From contig JACPWG010000047.1 of the NCBI GenBank assembly GCA_016197205.1, positions 17,646-81,645 of the forward strand: 64,000 nt of DNA, given 5' to 3'. Made by a program: the position numbers and the translations under genes. Source of the DNA: Planctomycetota bacterium. Its GTDB lineage: Bacteria; Planctomycetota; MHYJ01; WSZJ01; JACPWG01. The notes under the pieces were generated by a model that was not told the origin of the DNA, ran no database searches, and worked only from the letters and a program-made list of their open reading frames with translations. Below are positions 25,344 to 35,500 of this stretch, piece after piece. Every line of letters begins with the position of its first letter. The stretch's first letter is position 1.

Positions 25344-27089
25344 ATGACGAATGCCCCAGGGGTCCTGCTCGTGGTCGACGACGACCCGATGAATCGCGAC
25401 CTGCTGTGCCAGAGGTGCCGGCGGGAAGGGTACGAGACCGAGGAGGCGGAGGATGGCCTGCAGGCGCTCGAGAAGCTCGCCGGTCGCGCCTACGCGCTCG
25501 TGCTGCTCGACATTAGGATGCCGCGCCTGGACGGCTTCGACGTGCTCGAGCGGATGAAGGCCAACGCGGAGCTTCGGCGGATCCCGGTCGTCGTGATCTC
25601 CGCGGTCGGGGAGGTCGACAGTATCGCGCGTTGCCTCGAGCTGGGGGCGGACGACTACCTCACGAAGCCCTTCGATGCGACGATCCTGCGCGCCCGGATC
25701 GCCGCGTGCCTGGAGCGGAAGCGGCTGCGCGAGCAGGAGCAGTCGCTCCTCTGCGAGGTCCAATCGCTCAATGCGGGCCTCCAACGGCGCGTTGACGAGG
25801 CGACGCGGGACCTCCGGTCGCAGGCGGAGGCGCTCGAGTGCCATGTGCGCGAGCTGACCGCCCTTTCGCGCGTCTCGATTGCCATCAACTCCGCCATGGA
25901 CATGGGCACGGTCCTCGGGCTCATCATGGACCTTTCCCGGGAGGTCATGGGCGCGGAGGCCAGCTCCCTCCTCATGGTGGACAAGGCGGCCGGAAAGCTG
26001 CGGTTCCACGTGGCGCGCGGGTCGGCCGCCGAGGCGCTCAGGGAGCACACCGTCGAACTGGGCCAGGGCATCGCCGGCTGGGTCGCGGCGACCGGGCGGC
26101 CTTTGCTCATCCCGGACGCCTACGAGGACTCGCGCTTCGACCCGTCCCACGACCGACAGTCCGGCTTCCGCACCCGCTCGCTCGTGACCGTGCCCATCCG
26201 AGGGGAGCGGGAGCAGGCGGTGGTCGGCGTGGTGCAGGTGATCAACAAGGTGGGCGGAGGGGCCTTCGACCTCGACGGCCTCCGTCTCTTCCAGTCCTTC
26301 GCGGGCATGGCGGGCGTGGCGCTGGAAAACGCCCGCCTCTTCGGCGAGACGCGGAAGATGGCCGAGGACCTGCGCGCGGCGCTGGAGCAGGAGCGGCGGC
26401 TGACGATCGAGAAGGGGAAGATGGGCGCCTACGTCCCGCGGAGCGTGCTGGACGAGATCTCCCGCAACCGGGAGCAGAAGCTTGCGCTGGGCGGGAAGAC
26501 CGTGCGCGCGACCATCCTCTTTTCCGACGTGCAAGGGTTCACGCGCCTGTCCGAGACCATGGAGCCGCAGCGGGTGGTAGGCTTCCTGAACGAATACATG
26601 ACCGCGATGACCGCGATCGTGGAGGAGGAGGGCGGGATCGTGGACAAGTTCATCGGGGACGGGCTGATGTCCGTCTTTCTGCCGCGGGATGCGACCGACA
26701 ATCACGCCCTGCGCGCGGTGCGGACCGGCGTCCGCATGCAACTGCGGATGCGGGAGCTGAAGGCGGGGTGGCGGGTGACGCGTCCGGACGTGGCGGAGGT
26801 CGCGATCCGCGTGGGGATCAACACGGGGGAGGTGGTCTCGGGGAACATCGGTTCCGAGACGCGGATGGACTACACGGTGGTGGGGGACAACGTGAACGTG
26901 GCGTCGCGGATCGAGTCGAACGGCCGGCCCGGCGAGGTGCACGTGAGCCAGTCGACGTACGAGGCGATCCAGGCGCAGCTTGGCGCGACGCGGCTGGAGC
27001 CGATTCACGTGAAGAACCGGACGCAGCCGGTGCAGGTCTACTCCGTGGACGTCGTCCCGCTCGCGGCGGCGCCGGCGACAGGGCTGTAG
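25344..27089 (+). CDS. Response regulator-GAF-adenylate/guanylate cyclase
   Basis: 581 residues. Receiver domain 1-125 (Asp12-14 pocket, phospho-Asp56 in LVLLDIRMPRLDG, Lys108), coiled coil 125-170, GAF domain about 175-332 ending GVALENARLF, second coiled coil, then a class III nucleotidyl cyclase domain 385-560. Metal-binding Asp395 (ILFSDVQGFTRLS) and Asp439 (DKFIGDGLMSVF) are present, with MDYTVVGDNVNVASRIES near the end. It makes a cyclic nucleotide, most likely cAMP, under control of phosphorylation and a GAF-bound ligand. No cognate kinase or CRP-like receptor is adjacent. It is a standalone gene bounded by repeats on both sides. Confidence 0.95.
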   Translation: MTNAPGVLLVVDDDPMNRDLLCQRCRREGYETEEAEDGLQALEKLAGRAYALVLLDIRMPRLDGFDVLERMKANAELRRIPVVVISAVGEVDSIARCLELGADDYLTKPFDATILRARIAACLERKRLREQEQSLLCEVQSLNAGLQRRVDEATRDLRSQAEALECHVRELTALSRVSIAINSAMDMGTVLGLIMDLSREVMGAEASSLLMVDKAAGKLRFHVARGSAAEALREHTVELGQGIAGWVAATGRPLLIPDAYEDSRFDPSHDRQSGFRTRSLVTVPIRGEREQAVVGVVQVINKVGGGAFDLDGLRLFQSFAGMAGVALENARLFGETRKMAEDLRAALEQERRLTIEKGKMGAYVPRSVLDEISRNREQKLALGGKTVRATILFSDVQGFTRLSETMEPQRVVGFLNEYMTAMTAIVEEEGGIVDKFIGDGLMSVFLPRDATDNHALRAVRTGVRMQLRMRELKAGWRVTRPDVAEVAIRVGINTGEVVSGNIGSETRMDYTVVGDNVNVASRIESNGRPGEVHVSQSTYEAIQAQLGATRLEPIHVKNRTQPVQVYSVDVVPLAAAPATGL

Positions 27090-27211
27090 GCCGGCCTCGC
27101 GGGGGGAGGGGCGGGCGGGCGGCCATGTTCAGAAATCATGTGCATTGCCCTGACCTCGGGCGTTGAAGATCCGAACCGCGACCCATTCGACTCGGCGTTC
27201 GGCCTCGCTCA

Positions 27212-27356
27212 GCGCCCGCGCAAGAATTACTTCACAGTTTCGTGGACCGACGGAGGCCTGGGGGCGCGGGCCTCCGGCCCGCGCAGCGCGGCCCAGAGGG
27301 CCGCGCCCCCAGGAGCCTCGAGGTCTGAGTCTGCGTAGTTATTGTTGCGCGGGCGC
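27212..27356 (-). repeat. Family A element A3 (145 bp, inverse orientation)
   Basis: Exactly as long as A1 and reading as its reverse complement, including GCGCCCGCGCAAGAATTACT at the left end. A 3-bp direct repeat TCA flanks it. Confidence 0.8.
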
Positions 27357-27451
27357 TCAGGGCGAGGGAGCGGTCTCGGAGTGTCTTTCGTCCCCTTGGG
27401 ATTCGATCTCGCCTCCCCGCGTACAACGGCGGATCCCGCGACTCGCACGGG

Positions 27452-27532
27452 CTCAGTACCGCCCCACAGAATTGGGTGACCGACTTCCTCGGCGATTTCA
27501 GCCGCCTGCTTCGTTGCACGCGCTGAGCGGGC
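27452..27532 (-). repeat. Family E element E4, one half only
   Basis: CTCAGTACCGCCCCACAGAA to TTTCAGCCGCCTGCTTCG matches one end of E1. It stops where the zinc-ribbon gene remnant begins. A stretch of no recognised content follows A3 (27357-27451), with a partial family H copy at its start. Confidence 0.6.
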
Positions 27533-27682
27533 GCCGCCGCGCGGATTACGGTCGTAGTGGGCGACGTGGAGCGGAGCGCCGCAGTCGGGGCAGGGCTGGG
27601 AGTGAACTTCCTCGGCCGTTTCTCTGTCGGCACGGAGCAGGAACCGGAAGAAGCTTGCGTCTCGGAAGAGATTCTGCGACAT
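27533..27682 (-). pseudogene. 5' fragment of a zinc-ribbon protein gene
   Basis: About 50 codons starting MSQNLFRDASFFRFLLRADR and containing a zinc-ribbon half CPDCGAPLH, then HYDRNPRGG. I recall similar starts in longer hypothetical proteins (CPxCGG-LH-A-Y-RKPRGG pattern) found beside mobile elements. After PRGG the frame runs into family E repeat sequence, so the gene appears cut by that element. The remainder is gone. Confidence 0.5.
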
Positions 27683-27824
27683 TCGGTTTCGCCCTCATGG
27701 TGAGTACATAAGGGAGCGAACCTTCTCGCGGGGCTGGAATCAAGCTTCTCGAGGAGGTTTCTTTGCGAACCTCACCGACCGTGATCGTGGCGGTCGGGAT
27801 TTCCGGCGGGGAGCGTGGCGGGGC

Positions 27825-28607
27825 TCACCGCGGGAGCAGGCCCCGAACCCACACGGCGTCGCCCTCGGAAAGTGGCGGCCGCACCAGGCCCGCGTAGTCG
27901 AGGGAATAGTCGTAGCCGGCGTGATCGTACACCGCGTCGAAGACGGCCTGCAGGTCCAGGAGCACGTCGGGGTCGCCGGCCGCCAGCGGGATGGGAATCG
28001 TCGGCAGTCGGTCCCGCAGGCTCCAGGCGTACGCCTCCGTCTGCGGTCGTCGCGTCCCTCGGCTGACGAAAGCGAAATAGTCGCTCTCCGGCAGGGGCTC
28101 CCGGGTGGGCAACCGTTCGCCCCCGCGGAGGAGATCCAGCTCCACTAGATGGGTCGCGCTCTGAAGAACCGCCTCGCGCTTCGCCAGGTACTTGCGTCGA
28201 CCGTCGCTGCGCCGGCGCTTGTTCGTCGGCGACAGGATTTCGAGGATTGCGACGACCTCCAGCGATTCGCGGAGCCGGATCGTCAGGTACGTCTCGCGGT
28301 GCTCTTCCGGCATCGGGAGGTGGAGCAGGATCGGCCTGGAGCCGGTGGACTGTGATTGGGTGGCGGGAACGGAGGGTGCGAACGCAGCCGCACTCGGGCG
28401 GAGCACCGCCAGATCGGGGAGAATCAGCGCCTCCTCTTCGTCCCGTAACCGGTGTTCCAGGTAGATGCGCCGCTCCGGACGAACGACGTAGCGCGGGCGA
28501 ACGCGGGGTAGGAGAGCGTCCGACAGGCCAACGATGTAGCGAAGGTGGAAATGTTCCCAGTCTGCTGATTCGATGAACGGGTCCATGCCTGGGAAGGGGG
28601 ATGGCAT
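27825..28607 (-). CDS. DUF4058 family protein
   Basis: 260 residues beginning MPSPFPGMDPFIE, the hallmark start of DUF4058. Proteins of this family are common and multiplied in Planctomycetota and cyanobacteria, and have no known function. Other typical segments are RYVVRPERRIYLE, the central EILSPTNKRRR followed by YLAKREAVLQS, VELDLLRGGERLP, and the C-terminal DLQAVFDAVYDHAGYDYSLDY. The core with Glu, Ser-Pro-x-Asn-Lys resembles a restriction-endonuclease-like active site, as in Uma2 (inference). It is a lone gene with repeats on both sides. Confidence 0.92.
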   Translation of the reverse strand: MPSPFPGMDPFIESADWEHFHLRYIVGLSDALLPRVRPRYVVRPERRIYLEHRLRDEEEALILPDLAVLRPSAAAFAPSVPATQSQSTGSRPILLHLPMPEEHRETYLTIRLRESLEVVAILEILSPTNKRRRSDGRRKYLAKREAVLQSATHLVELDLLRGGERLPTREPLPESDYFAFVSRGTRRPQTEAYAWSLRDRLPTIPIPLAAGDPDVLLDLQAVFDAVYDHAGYDYSLDYAGLVRPPLSEGDAVWVRGLLPR

Positions 28608-28813
28608 GGGACAAACACTCCGAAGAGGAGGGCCTTCGCGCCCGACGGTGCTTCTCTGACCCTGGTATCCTACCGATTCCGCGGTGGGCGGTCAAGGCGC
28701 AGGCCTGGGCTGAAAGGCGTTTTCGCAGGCGGCGGCGGCTCCCCGCGGAGCTAACCACTCCAGGCTTCCAGGAAGTTGCACAGCCCCTTCGCGACAACGG
28801 TCGGCTCATCTTC

Positions 28814-28889
28814 GGGCCCGTAAAGGAATAAGTCAGGCACTCACGCCAGTCTGTGCAGGCCGGAAGGCCTGCACCACAAGGGCCAGCCC
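28814..28889 (-). repeat. Family D element D2, one half, abutting C2
   Basis: GGGCCCGTAAAGGAATAAGT through GCAGGCCGGAAGGCCTGCAC and CACAAGGGCC match the reverse complement of D1 (42864-42984). The match ends where the family C copy starts, and the other half is not found beyond it. Confidence 0.65.
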
Positions 28890-29219
28890 CTTCAAGGTGG
28901 GGAGGGCTGTTCGACTGTCGTAAAATGGAGCATCAGACGCTGCGTGCGGGAAGGAGCCGCCGTCCCACAGTGGTTCTCCGCCGGCCACGAGCCCTTGTGG
29001 TGCAGGGCTTCCGCCCTGCACCGACGGGACGCGCCGTATGAAAGCCGCCGAGCGTTTGGAGTGCGGGAGCGGCCAGAGGAAGGCGGGGAGGAGCTTCAGA
29101 CCATCCGTGCGAGAGCGGGTGCAGGGCGGAAGCCCTGCACCACAAGAAAAGCTCAAGTCGCATCATCAAGTGAGCAGGCGGCTCGCGTCCGGCACCGGGG
29201 CGGCGCAGCCACCTTGGAA
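28890..29219. repeat. Family C element C2 (330 bp)
   Basis: Same length as C1, same end motif (TTCAAGGTGGGG and CCACCTTGG) and the same pair of inverted hairpins at about 28993 and 29117, while the rest has diverged. A further hairpin half (GGCGGAAGCCCTGCACCACA) lies at 29227-29246. 28608-28813 and 29247-29437 contain no supported gene. Confidence 0.75.
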
Positions 29220-29437
29220 GGACTGGGCGGAAGCCCTGCACCACACGGGCTCGAGGTGGGCCGGGGGCGGGGGCTGGGGTGGGGGCTGCCCGGGAGACTC
29301 ACGCCTGCTCACGCTCGAACCGTGGACGCGCTCTACCCGCAGGACGCGGGCCTTCCGCCCGGTCTCGCGCTCCTCGCAGCAGTTGCAGCCGCCGCAGCCG
29401 CGGCTGCCGCCGCTCCCGCCTCTCCGCCGACACCCGC

Positions 29438-30547
29438 CTACCCGCCCCCTCGGCCGCCGCGCGCCGCCAGCGATTGCTGCTGCGTGTACTCCATCACCTT
29501 CTGCTGCAGGTCCGTCGGGTTCTGCGCCGCCTGCATCATGTCCTGGAAGGTGATCTTCTTGTTGATGAAGAGCGTGAAGAGGAAGTCGTCCAGGAGGAAC
29601 ATCCCCTGCTTCGCGCCGGTCTGGATGGCCGAGATGATCTTGTGCGTTTGGTTTTCGCGGATGAGGTGCTCGATCCCCGAATTCATGATCATGATCTCGA
29701 AGCCCGCGATCACGCCCGGCGCGTCCGCGCGCGGCAACAGCATCTGCGAGATCACCGCGAGGATCGAGGTCGAAAGCTGCGCCCGGATCTGCTCCTGCTG
29801 TTCCTGCGGGAAGGCGTCCACGATCCGGTTGATCGTCCGCGCCGCCCCGGTCGTGTGCAGGGTGCCGAAGACGAGGTGCCCCGTCTCGGCGGCGGTGATC
29901 GCCGCTTGGATCGTATCCAGGTCGCGCATTTCCCCGACCAGCACCACGTCCGGGTCCATGCGCAGCGCGCGACGGATCGCCTCGCCGAAGCCGCCGACGT
30001 CCACGCCGATCTCGCGCTGCGTGACGATCGACTTCTTGTGGTCGTGGTAGTACTCGATCGGGTCTTCGATGGTGATGATGTGGCAGTCGTTCTCCGTGTT
30101 CACGAAGTCCAGCATCGTCGCGAGCGTCGTCGTCTTCCCCGAGCCCGTCGGGCCGGTCACGAGGATCAGGCCGCGCGGCTTGAAGAGCAGGTTCTTCACG
30201 CTCGGCGGCAGACCGATGTCGTCGAAGGTCAGGAGCTTCGATGGAATGAGCCGGAGCGCGATCCCCACGCTCCCCTTCTGCATGTAGACCGCGACGCGGA
30301 AACGGGCCTTTTTCTCGAAGGCGAACCCGAAGTCCGAACCGCCCTTCTCCTTCAACTCCGCCTGGCAGCGCTCGGAGGTGATGGCCTTCATGAAGGCCAC
30401 GGTGTCGTCGGGGGTCAGCGGGGGGAGGTTCAGGGGCCGAAGCCGGCCGTGCAGGCGGATCGTGGGAGGGATGCCGACGGTGAGGTGTAGGTCGGACGCG
30501 CGCTTCTCGACGACGAGCGAGAGGAGCTTGTTGAGTTCGACGACCAT
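29438..30547 (-). CDS. pilT: Type IV pilus retraction ATPase PilT
   Basis: 369 residues. PilT is the hexameric ATPase that depolymerises the pilus for twitching and uptake. It has the N-terminal PAS-like domain with ASDLHLTVGIPP (17-28) and the RecA-like domain with Walker A TGPTGSGKT (131-139), Asp box IEDPIEY (160-166), Walker B DVVLVGEMRD (200-209), His box GHLVFGTLHTT (223-233), and a C-terminal GIEHLIRENQTHKI that corresponds to the AIRNLIRE motif needed for retraction. The tail ends in Gly/Arg residues. It starts 28 bp after the pilB stop, so the two opposing motors are co-transcribed from the promoter at 32373-32402. Confidence 0.96.
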   Translation of the reverse strand: MVVELNKLLSLVVEKRASDLHLTVGIPPTIRLHGRLRPLNLPPLTPDDTVAFMKAITSERCQAELKEKGGSDFGFAFEKKARFRVAVYMQKGSVGIALRLIPSKLLTFDDIGLPPSVKNLLFKPRGLILVTGPTGSGKTTTLATMLDFVNTENDCHIITIEDPIEYYHDHKKSIVTQREIGVDVGGFGEAIRRALRMDPDVVLVGEMRDLDTIQAAITAAETGHLVFGTLHTTGAARTINRIVDAFPQEQQEQIRAQLSTSILAVISQMLLPRADAPGVIAGFEIMIMNSGIEHLIRENQTHKIISAIQTGAKQGMFLLDDFLFTLFINKKITFQDMMQAAQNPTDLQQKVMEYTQQQSLAARGGRGGG

Positions 30548-30575
30548 CGGGGCTCCCTTTCCGGCAGGACCAGGA

Positions 30576-32294
30576 TCAGTAAGCGATGTCCTCGCGCTTC
30601 GCGATGTTCAGCACCTCCTTGAAGGTGGTCGTGCCTTCGAGGATCTTGCGGACGCCGTCTTCGAGGAGCGTGACCATGCCGGACACCCGCGCCTGCTCCA
30701 TCAGGCGCATGGTCGGTTCCTTCTTGAACGTCATCTCGCGCAGCACCCCGTTCATCTCGAGCAGCTCGTAGACGCCCTTCCGCCCGCGATAGCCCTGCCC
30801 CTTGCAGTCGTCGCAGCCCACCGGACGCGAGACGTTTTTCCCCTCGATGTCCTCCTGCGTCAGGTTCACCGACTTCAGCTCGGCCTCGTCCGGCTGGTAC
30901 GGCTCCCTGCAGTGGGGGCACAGGATGCGGACCAGTCGCTGGGCCAGGATGGCCTGCACCGACGACGCCACCAGGAAGGGCTTCACCCCCATGTCGATCA
31001 AGCGCGTAAGGGAGGCCGGGGCGTCGTTCGTGTGCAGCGTCGAGAACACAAGGTGGCCCGTGAGCGCGGCCTCGACGGCCGTCTTCGCCGTCTCTTCGTC
31101 GCGGATCTCTCCCACGAGGATGATGTTGGGCGCCTGACGCAGCATGGCGCGCAGGATCCGCGCGAACGTCATCCCGATCTGCGCCTTCACCTGCGACTGG
31201 TTGATCCCGGGAATCGTGTACTCCACCGGGTTCTCGGCGGTGATGATCTTCACGTCCGGCCGGTTCAGCTCCTTCAACGCCGCGTACAGGGTCGTCGTCT
31301 TGCCCGACCCGGTCGGGCCCGTCACGAGGAAGACCCCGTTCGGGCGCTTGATGATCGCCTTGAACCGCTTGTAGTCGTCCGGGTGCAGCCCGAGATCCTC
31401 GAGGGGCACGAGGCCCTTCTGCTTGTCCAGGATTCTCATGACCACCGACTCGCCGTGAGACGCCGGCAGCGCGTTCACGCGCAGGTCGAGGTCCTTGCCC
31501 CCGGTCGAGATCTGGATGCGTCCGTCCTGCGGCTTCCGCTTCTCCGCGATGTCCATCTGCGCCATGATCTTCAAGCGGGAGATGATCGCCGCCTGCAGCC
31601 GCTTCGGCGGGGAGTCCACCTCCTTGCAGATGCCGTCCACCCGGTACCGGATGCGGAGCTTCTTGTCCATCGGCTCCACATGGATGTCGGACACGCGCGC
31701 CTTGATCGCCTCCGTGATGATCAGGGTCACGAGGCGGATGACCGGGGCGTCGTCCCCCTCCTCCTCCTCGCCCGCGGGGGCCGTGTCCCCCGAAGTCCGC
31801 ACCTGGAGGTCGCTCTGCGTCAATTCCTCCAGCACGTTGCCGATCTCGCTCTTCATCCCCCCGCCGTAGTACTTCGCCAGCGCCTCCACGACGTCGTCCT
31901 TCGTCGCCAGCGCGCACTCGATTTCGGTGTTCAAGATGAAGCGCAAGTTGTCGAGGGTGAAGAAGTCCAGCGGGTCGCTCATCGCGACGGTGATGAGCCG
32001 GCCGTTCTTCTTGATCGGAATGATCTTGTATTCCTCGGCCACCTGCTTCGGCACGGACTGGACGACCTCGCCCGCGATCTCGAGGGCGCCGAGGTTCACG
32101 AAGGGCATCTCGAACTGCTTGGCCAGGGCCTGGGCGAGCTGAATCGGCTTGACCACTCCCTGCTCGACCAGGATCTCCCCAAGCTTCTTGCCCGGATTGT
32201 CGTGTTGGAACTTCAGCGCTTCCTTGATCTGCTTGTCCGAGGCGGCCTTCATCTCCGCGAGGATTTTCCCCAGCGGCTTCCGTTCTTGCGCCAT
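30576..32294 (-). CDS. pilB: Type IV pilus assembly ATPase PilB (GspE family)
   Basis: 572 residues from ATG 32294 (GGAGAGG upstream). A MshEN/GspE N-terminal domain spans about 1-145 (LGKILAEMKAASDKQIKEAL, LGEILVEQGVVKP), which in relatives binds c-di-GMP. An acidic linker (173-183) follows, then the secretion ATPase core: IHVEPMDKKLRIRYRVDG, Walker A TGPTGSGKT (325-333), Asp box AENPVEY, Walker B NIILVGEIRDEET, His box GHLVFSTLHTND, and a four-cysteine zinc site (Cys459, Cys462, Cys494, Cys497). It powers pilus extension. PilT downstream makes PilB the better name than GspE. Pilins and PilC are not in the window. Confidence 0.93.
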   Translation of the reverse strand: MAQERKPLGKILAEMKAASDKQIKEALKFQHDNPGKKLGEILVEQGVVKPIQLAQALAKQFEMPFVNLGALEIAGEVVQSVPKQVAEEYKIIPIKKNGRLITVAMSDPLDFFTLDNLRFILNTEIECALATKDDVVEALAKYYGGGMKSEIGNVLEELTQSDLQVRTSGDTAPAGEEEEGDDAPVIRLVTLIITEAIKARVSDIHVEPMDKKLRIRYRVDGICKEVDSPPKRLQAAIISRLKIMAQMDIAEKRKPQDGRIQISTGGKDLDLRVNALPASHGESVVMRILDKQKGLVPLEDLGLHPDDYKRFKAIIKRPNGVFLVTGPTGSGKTTTLYAALKELNRPDVKIITAENPVEYTIPGINQSQVKAQIGMTFARILRAMLRQAPNIILVGEIRDEETAKTAVEAALTGHLVFSTLHTNDAPASLTRLIDMGVKPFLVASSVQAILAQRLVRILCPHCREPYQPDEAELKSVNLTQEDIEGKNVSRPVGCDDCKGQGYRGRKGVYELLEMNGVLREMTFKKEPTMRLMEQARVSGMVTLLEDGVRKILEGTTTFKEVLNIAKREDIAY

Positions 32295-32372
32295 CGAGCC
32301 TCTCCGTGGGATGGAGGACGGGGGTCCGGATCCGGGCATGGACTCCCCGCGCGTGGGTCGAGTGTGACCGCG

Positions 32373-32402
32373 ATTATAGGGACGCCCGCTTCGGGGTGTC
32401 AA
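32373..32402 (-). promoter_or_regulatory. Promoter of pilB-pilT
   Basis: On the minus strand: TTGACA, 18-bp spacer, TATAAT, about 80 bp before the pilB ATG. Both hexamers are perfect. Confidence 0.85.
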
Positions 32403-32437
32403 GCGAATTAATCTGACTTGGGCGCCGACTCCTTCGC

Positions 32438-32466
32438 TTGACACGGTTTCGGCACCGTGCTAGAAA
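32438..32466 (+). promoter_or_regulatory. Promoter of ppdK
   Basis: TTGACA, 17-bp spacer, TAGAAA, preceded by TGC, which gives an extended -10. It stands back to back with the pilB promoter, 35 bp away, and 36 bp before the ppdK ATG. Confidence 0.75.
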
Positions 32467-32501
32467 GCGCCGTTCCCTCAAACCCTTCCGGAGGAAGCCC
32501 G

Positions 32502-35500
32502 ATGCCCAAGTACATCTACTTCTTCGGCGGCGGCAAGGCCGACGGCGACGCTTCGATGAAGGACCTCCTCGGCGGCAAGGGGGCCGGCGTGGCCGAGATG
32601 ACCCGCGCAGGCATCCCCGTGCCCCCCGGCTTCACCCTCACCACCCAGCTCTGCCGGCTGTGGTACGCCGACCGGAAGAGCTTTCCCAAAGACCTCGACG
32701 CCCAGATGCTCCAGAACCTCGCGCGCGTCGAGGCCCTCACCGGCATGAAGTTCGGCGACGCGACGAATCCGCTGCTCGTTTCGGTCCGTTCCGGCGCGAA
32801 GGTCTCGATGCCGGGCATGATGGACACCATCCTCAACCTCGGCCTCAACGACAAGACCGTCCTCGGCCTCGCGGGCCGCACCGGGAACGAACGCTTCGCT
32901 TGGGACTGCTATCGCCGCCTCATCCAGATGTTCGGCAACGTCGTCCTCGACATCGACAAAGAGAACTTCGAGCGCTCCCTCAAGGCGCGCAAGGCCGCCC
33001 GCGGCATCGTGAAGGACACCGACCTCACCGCCGAGGACCTCCGCGCCCTCGTCGAGGAGTTCAAGGCGACCGTGCAGGCCCACGCCGGCAAGCCCTTCCC
33101 CCAGGACCCGGCCCGGCAGCTCATGATGGCGCGCGACGCGGTCTTCCGCTCCTGGAACAACCAGCGCGCGATCGACTACCGCAACATCTACAAGATCCCC
33201 CACGACCTCGGGACGGCCGTCACCGTGCAGTCCATGGTCTTCGGCAACACCGGCGACAAGAGCGGCACCGGCGTCGGCTTCACGCGCGACCCCGGCTCCG
33301 GCGACAAAGTCTTCTTCGGCGAGTACCTCACGAACGCGCAAGGCGAGGACGTGGTCGCCGGCATCCGCACGCCGCTCCCGATCGCGCAACTCGACAAGGA
33401 AATGCCCGAGGTCTTCGCCCAGCTCCGCGAGATCACCGGACGCCTCGAGCGGCATTATCGCGACGTCCAGGACTTCGAGTTCACCGTCCAGGAAGGCCGC
33501 CTCTACATGCTCCAGACGCGCTCGGCCAAGCGCACGGGCTTCGCCGCGGTGCGCTTCGCGGTGGACATGATGAAGGAAGGCGTCCTCACGCCGGAGGAGG
33601 CGGTGCTGCGCGTCGAACCGGACCACCTCCAGCAGCTCCTGTTTCCGGTCTTTGACCGCGAGAAGCGGAAGGCGTTCGCGCCCGTCGCGAAGGGCCTGAA
33701 CGCCTCTCCGGGCGCGGCGTCCGGGGCCGCGGTCTTCAGCGCGGAGGAGTCGGTGCGGCGCGCGGGGCGCGGCGAGCGCGTCGTGCTCGTGCGCGCGGAG
33801 ACGTGTCCGGACGACGTGAAGGGGATGAAGGCTTCGCAGGGCGTGCTCACGGCGACCGGCGGGCGGACGAGCCACGCGGCGGTCGTCGGCCGGCAGATGG
33901 GGAAGCCGTGCGTCGTCGGGTGCGGCATGCTGGCCGTGGACGAGCACGCGCGGCAGTTCACGGTCGGCGAGCACGTGGTCCGCGAGGGGGACGCGCTCTC
34001 GATCGACGGGACGACGGGCGAAGTCATGATCGGCGAGATCCCGACGCGCGAGTCGGACATCATCCGCGTGCTGCGCGGCGAGCTGCCGGCGGCGGAGTCG
34101 GAGCTCTTCGCGTACTACTCGGACTTCATGGCTTGCGTGACGAAGGTGGGTGGCGTGAAGGTCCGCGCGAACGCCGACGTCCCGGCCGACGCCGAGGCCG
34201 CGCGCCATTTCGGCGCGCAGGGGATCGGGCTGTGCCGCACCGAGCACATGTTCTTCGCGGCGGAGCGCCTGCCCATCGTGCAGCAGATGATCCTCTTCGC
34301 GGAGGAGGCCAAGCGCGCGATGACGGAGATCGCGGCGTTGGAGGCGAAGGCGAAGAAGGCGACCGGGCCGGAAAAGGCGGAGGAGGAGGCGAAGCTTGCG
34401 AAGGCGCGGGCAGCGGGCTCCGAACCGATCGCGAAATACCGGGGCGCGCTCGACCAGCTCCTCCCGTTGCAGCGCGGCGATTTCCTCGGCCTCTTCCGCA
34501 CGATGAAGGGGTTCCCGGTGACGATTCGGACGATCGACCCGCCGCTGCACGAGTTCCTGCCGAAGCGGGAAGAGTTGATGGTGGAGATCGCGGTGGCGAA
34601 GGCGAAGGGGGAGACTGGCGAGGCGCTGGCCGCCAAGGAGCGGCTGCTGGAGCGCGTGGAGTCGCTGCACGAATTCAACCCGATGCTGGGGCATCGCGGG
34701 TGCCGGCTGGGGATCACGTTCCCCGAGATCACGGAGATGCAGGTGCGCGCGATCTTCGAGGCCGCGTGCGAAGTGGCGGGTGAAGGCCAGACGGTGGTGC
34801 CCGAGGTGATGATCCCGCTGGTGGGGCACGTAAACGAGCTGAAGGACCAGAAGGCGATCGCGGTGCGGATCGCCGAGGAGACGATGAAGCGGACGGGCCG
34901 GAAGCTGGCGTACCTGGTGGGGACGATGATCGAGGTCCCGCGCGCGGCGCTGGTGGCGGAGGAGATCGCGACGGAGGCGCAGTTCTTTTCCTTCGGGACG
35001 AACGACCTGACGCAGATGACGTTCGGGTATTCGCGTGATGACGCGGGTAAGTTCCTGAAGGAGTACGTGCAGGACTCGCGCGTGTTGCCGACGGACCCGT
35101 TCGTCTCGATCGACCGATCGGGCGTGGGGCAGCTTATGCGGCTGTCGGTGGAGAAGGGCCGTGCGGCGCGGCCGGGGATCAAGCTGGGGATCTGCGGCGA
35201 GCACGGCGGGGACCCGGACTCGATCGAGTTCTGCGCGATGCTGGGGCTCGACTACGTGTCGTGTTCCCCGTACCGGGTGGCGGTGGCGCGGCTGGCCGCG
35301 GCGCAGTCGCTCTTGAGGTCGCGGGCGACGGCTGCGAAGGCGAAGCCGGAGCGTGCGACGAAGCGGGACGCGGCGGCCCCGGCGCGGAAGCCGCGGCGGG
35401 CGGCGAGAGTCGCAGCGAAGGCTTCCTCGAAGGTCGTGGCAGAGCGTGCGATCGTGCGCCCGACGAAGCCGGCGGCTCGGCCGGCGATGGCGAGCGCGCG

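Noticed and set aside
28944..30050. Frames containing phrases such as LWCRASALH and VQGFRPAP
   Set aside because: They are translations of the family C hairpin repeat, not proteins.
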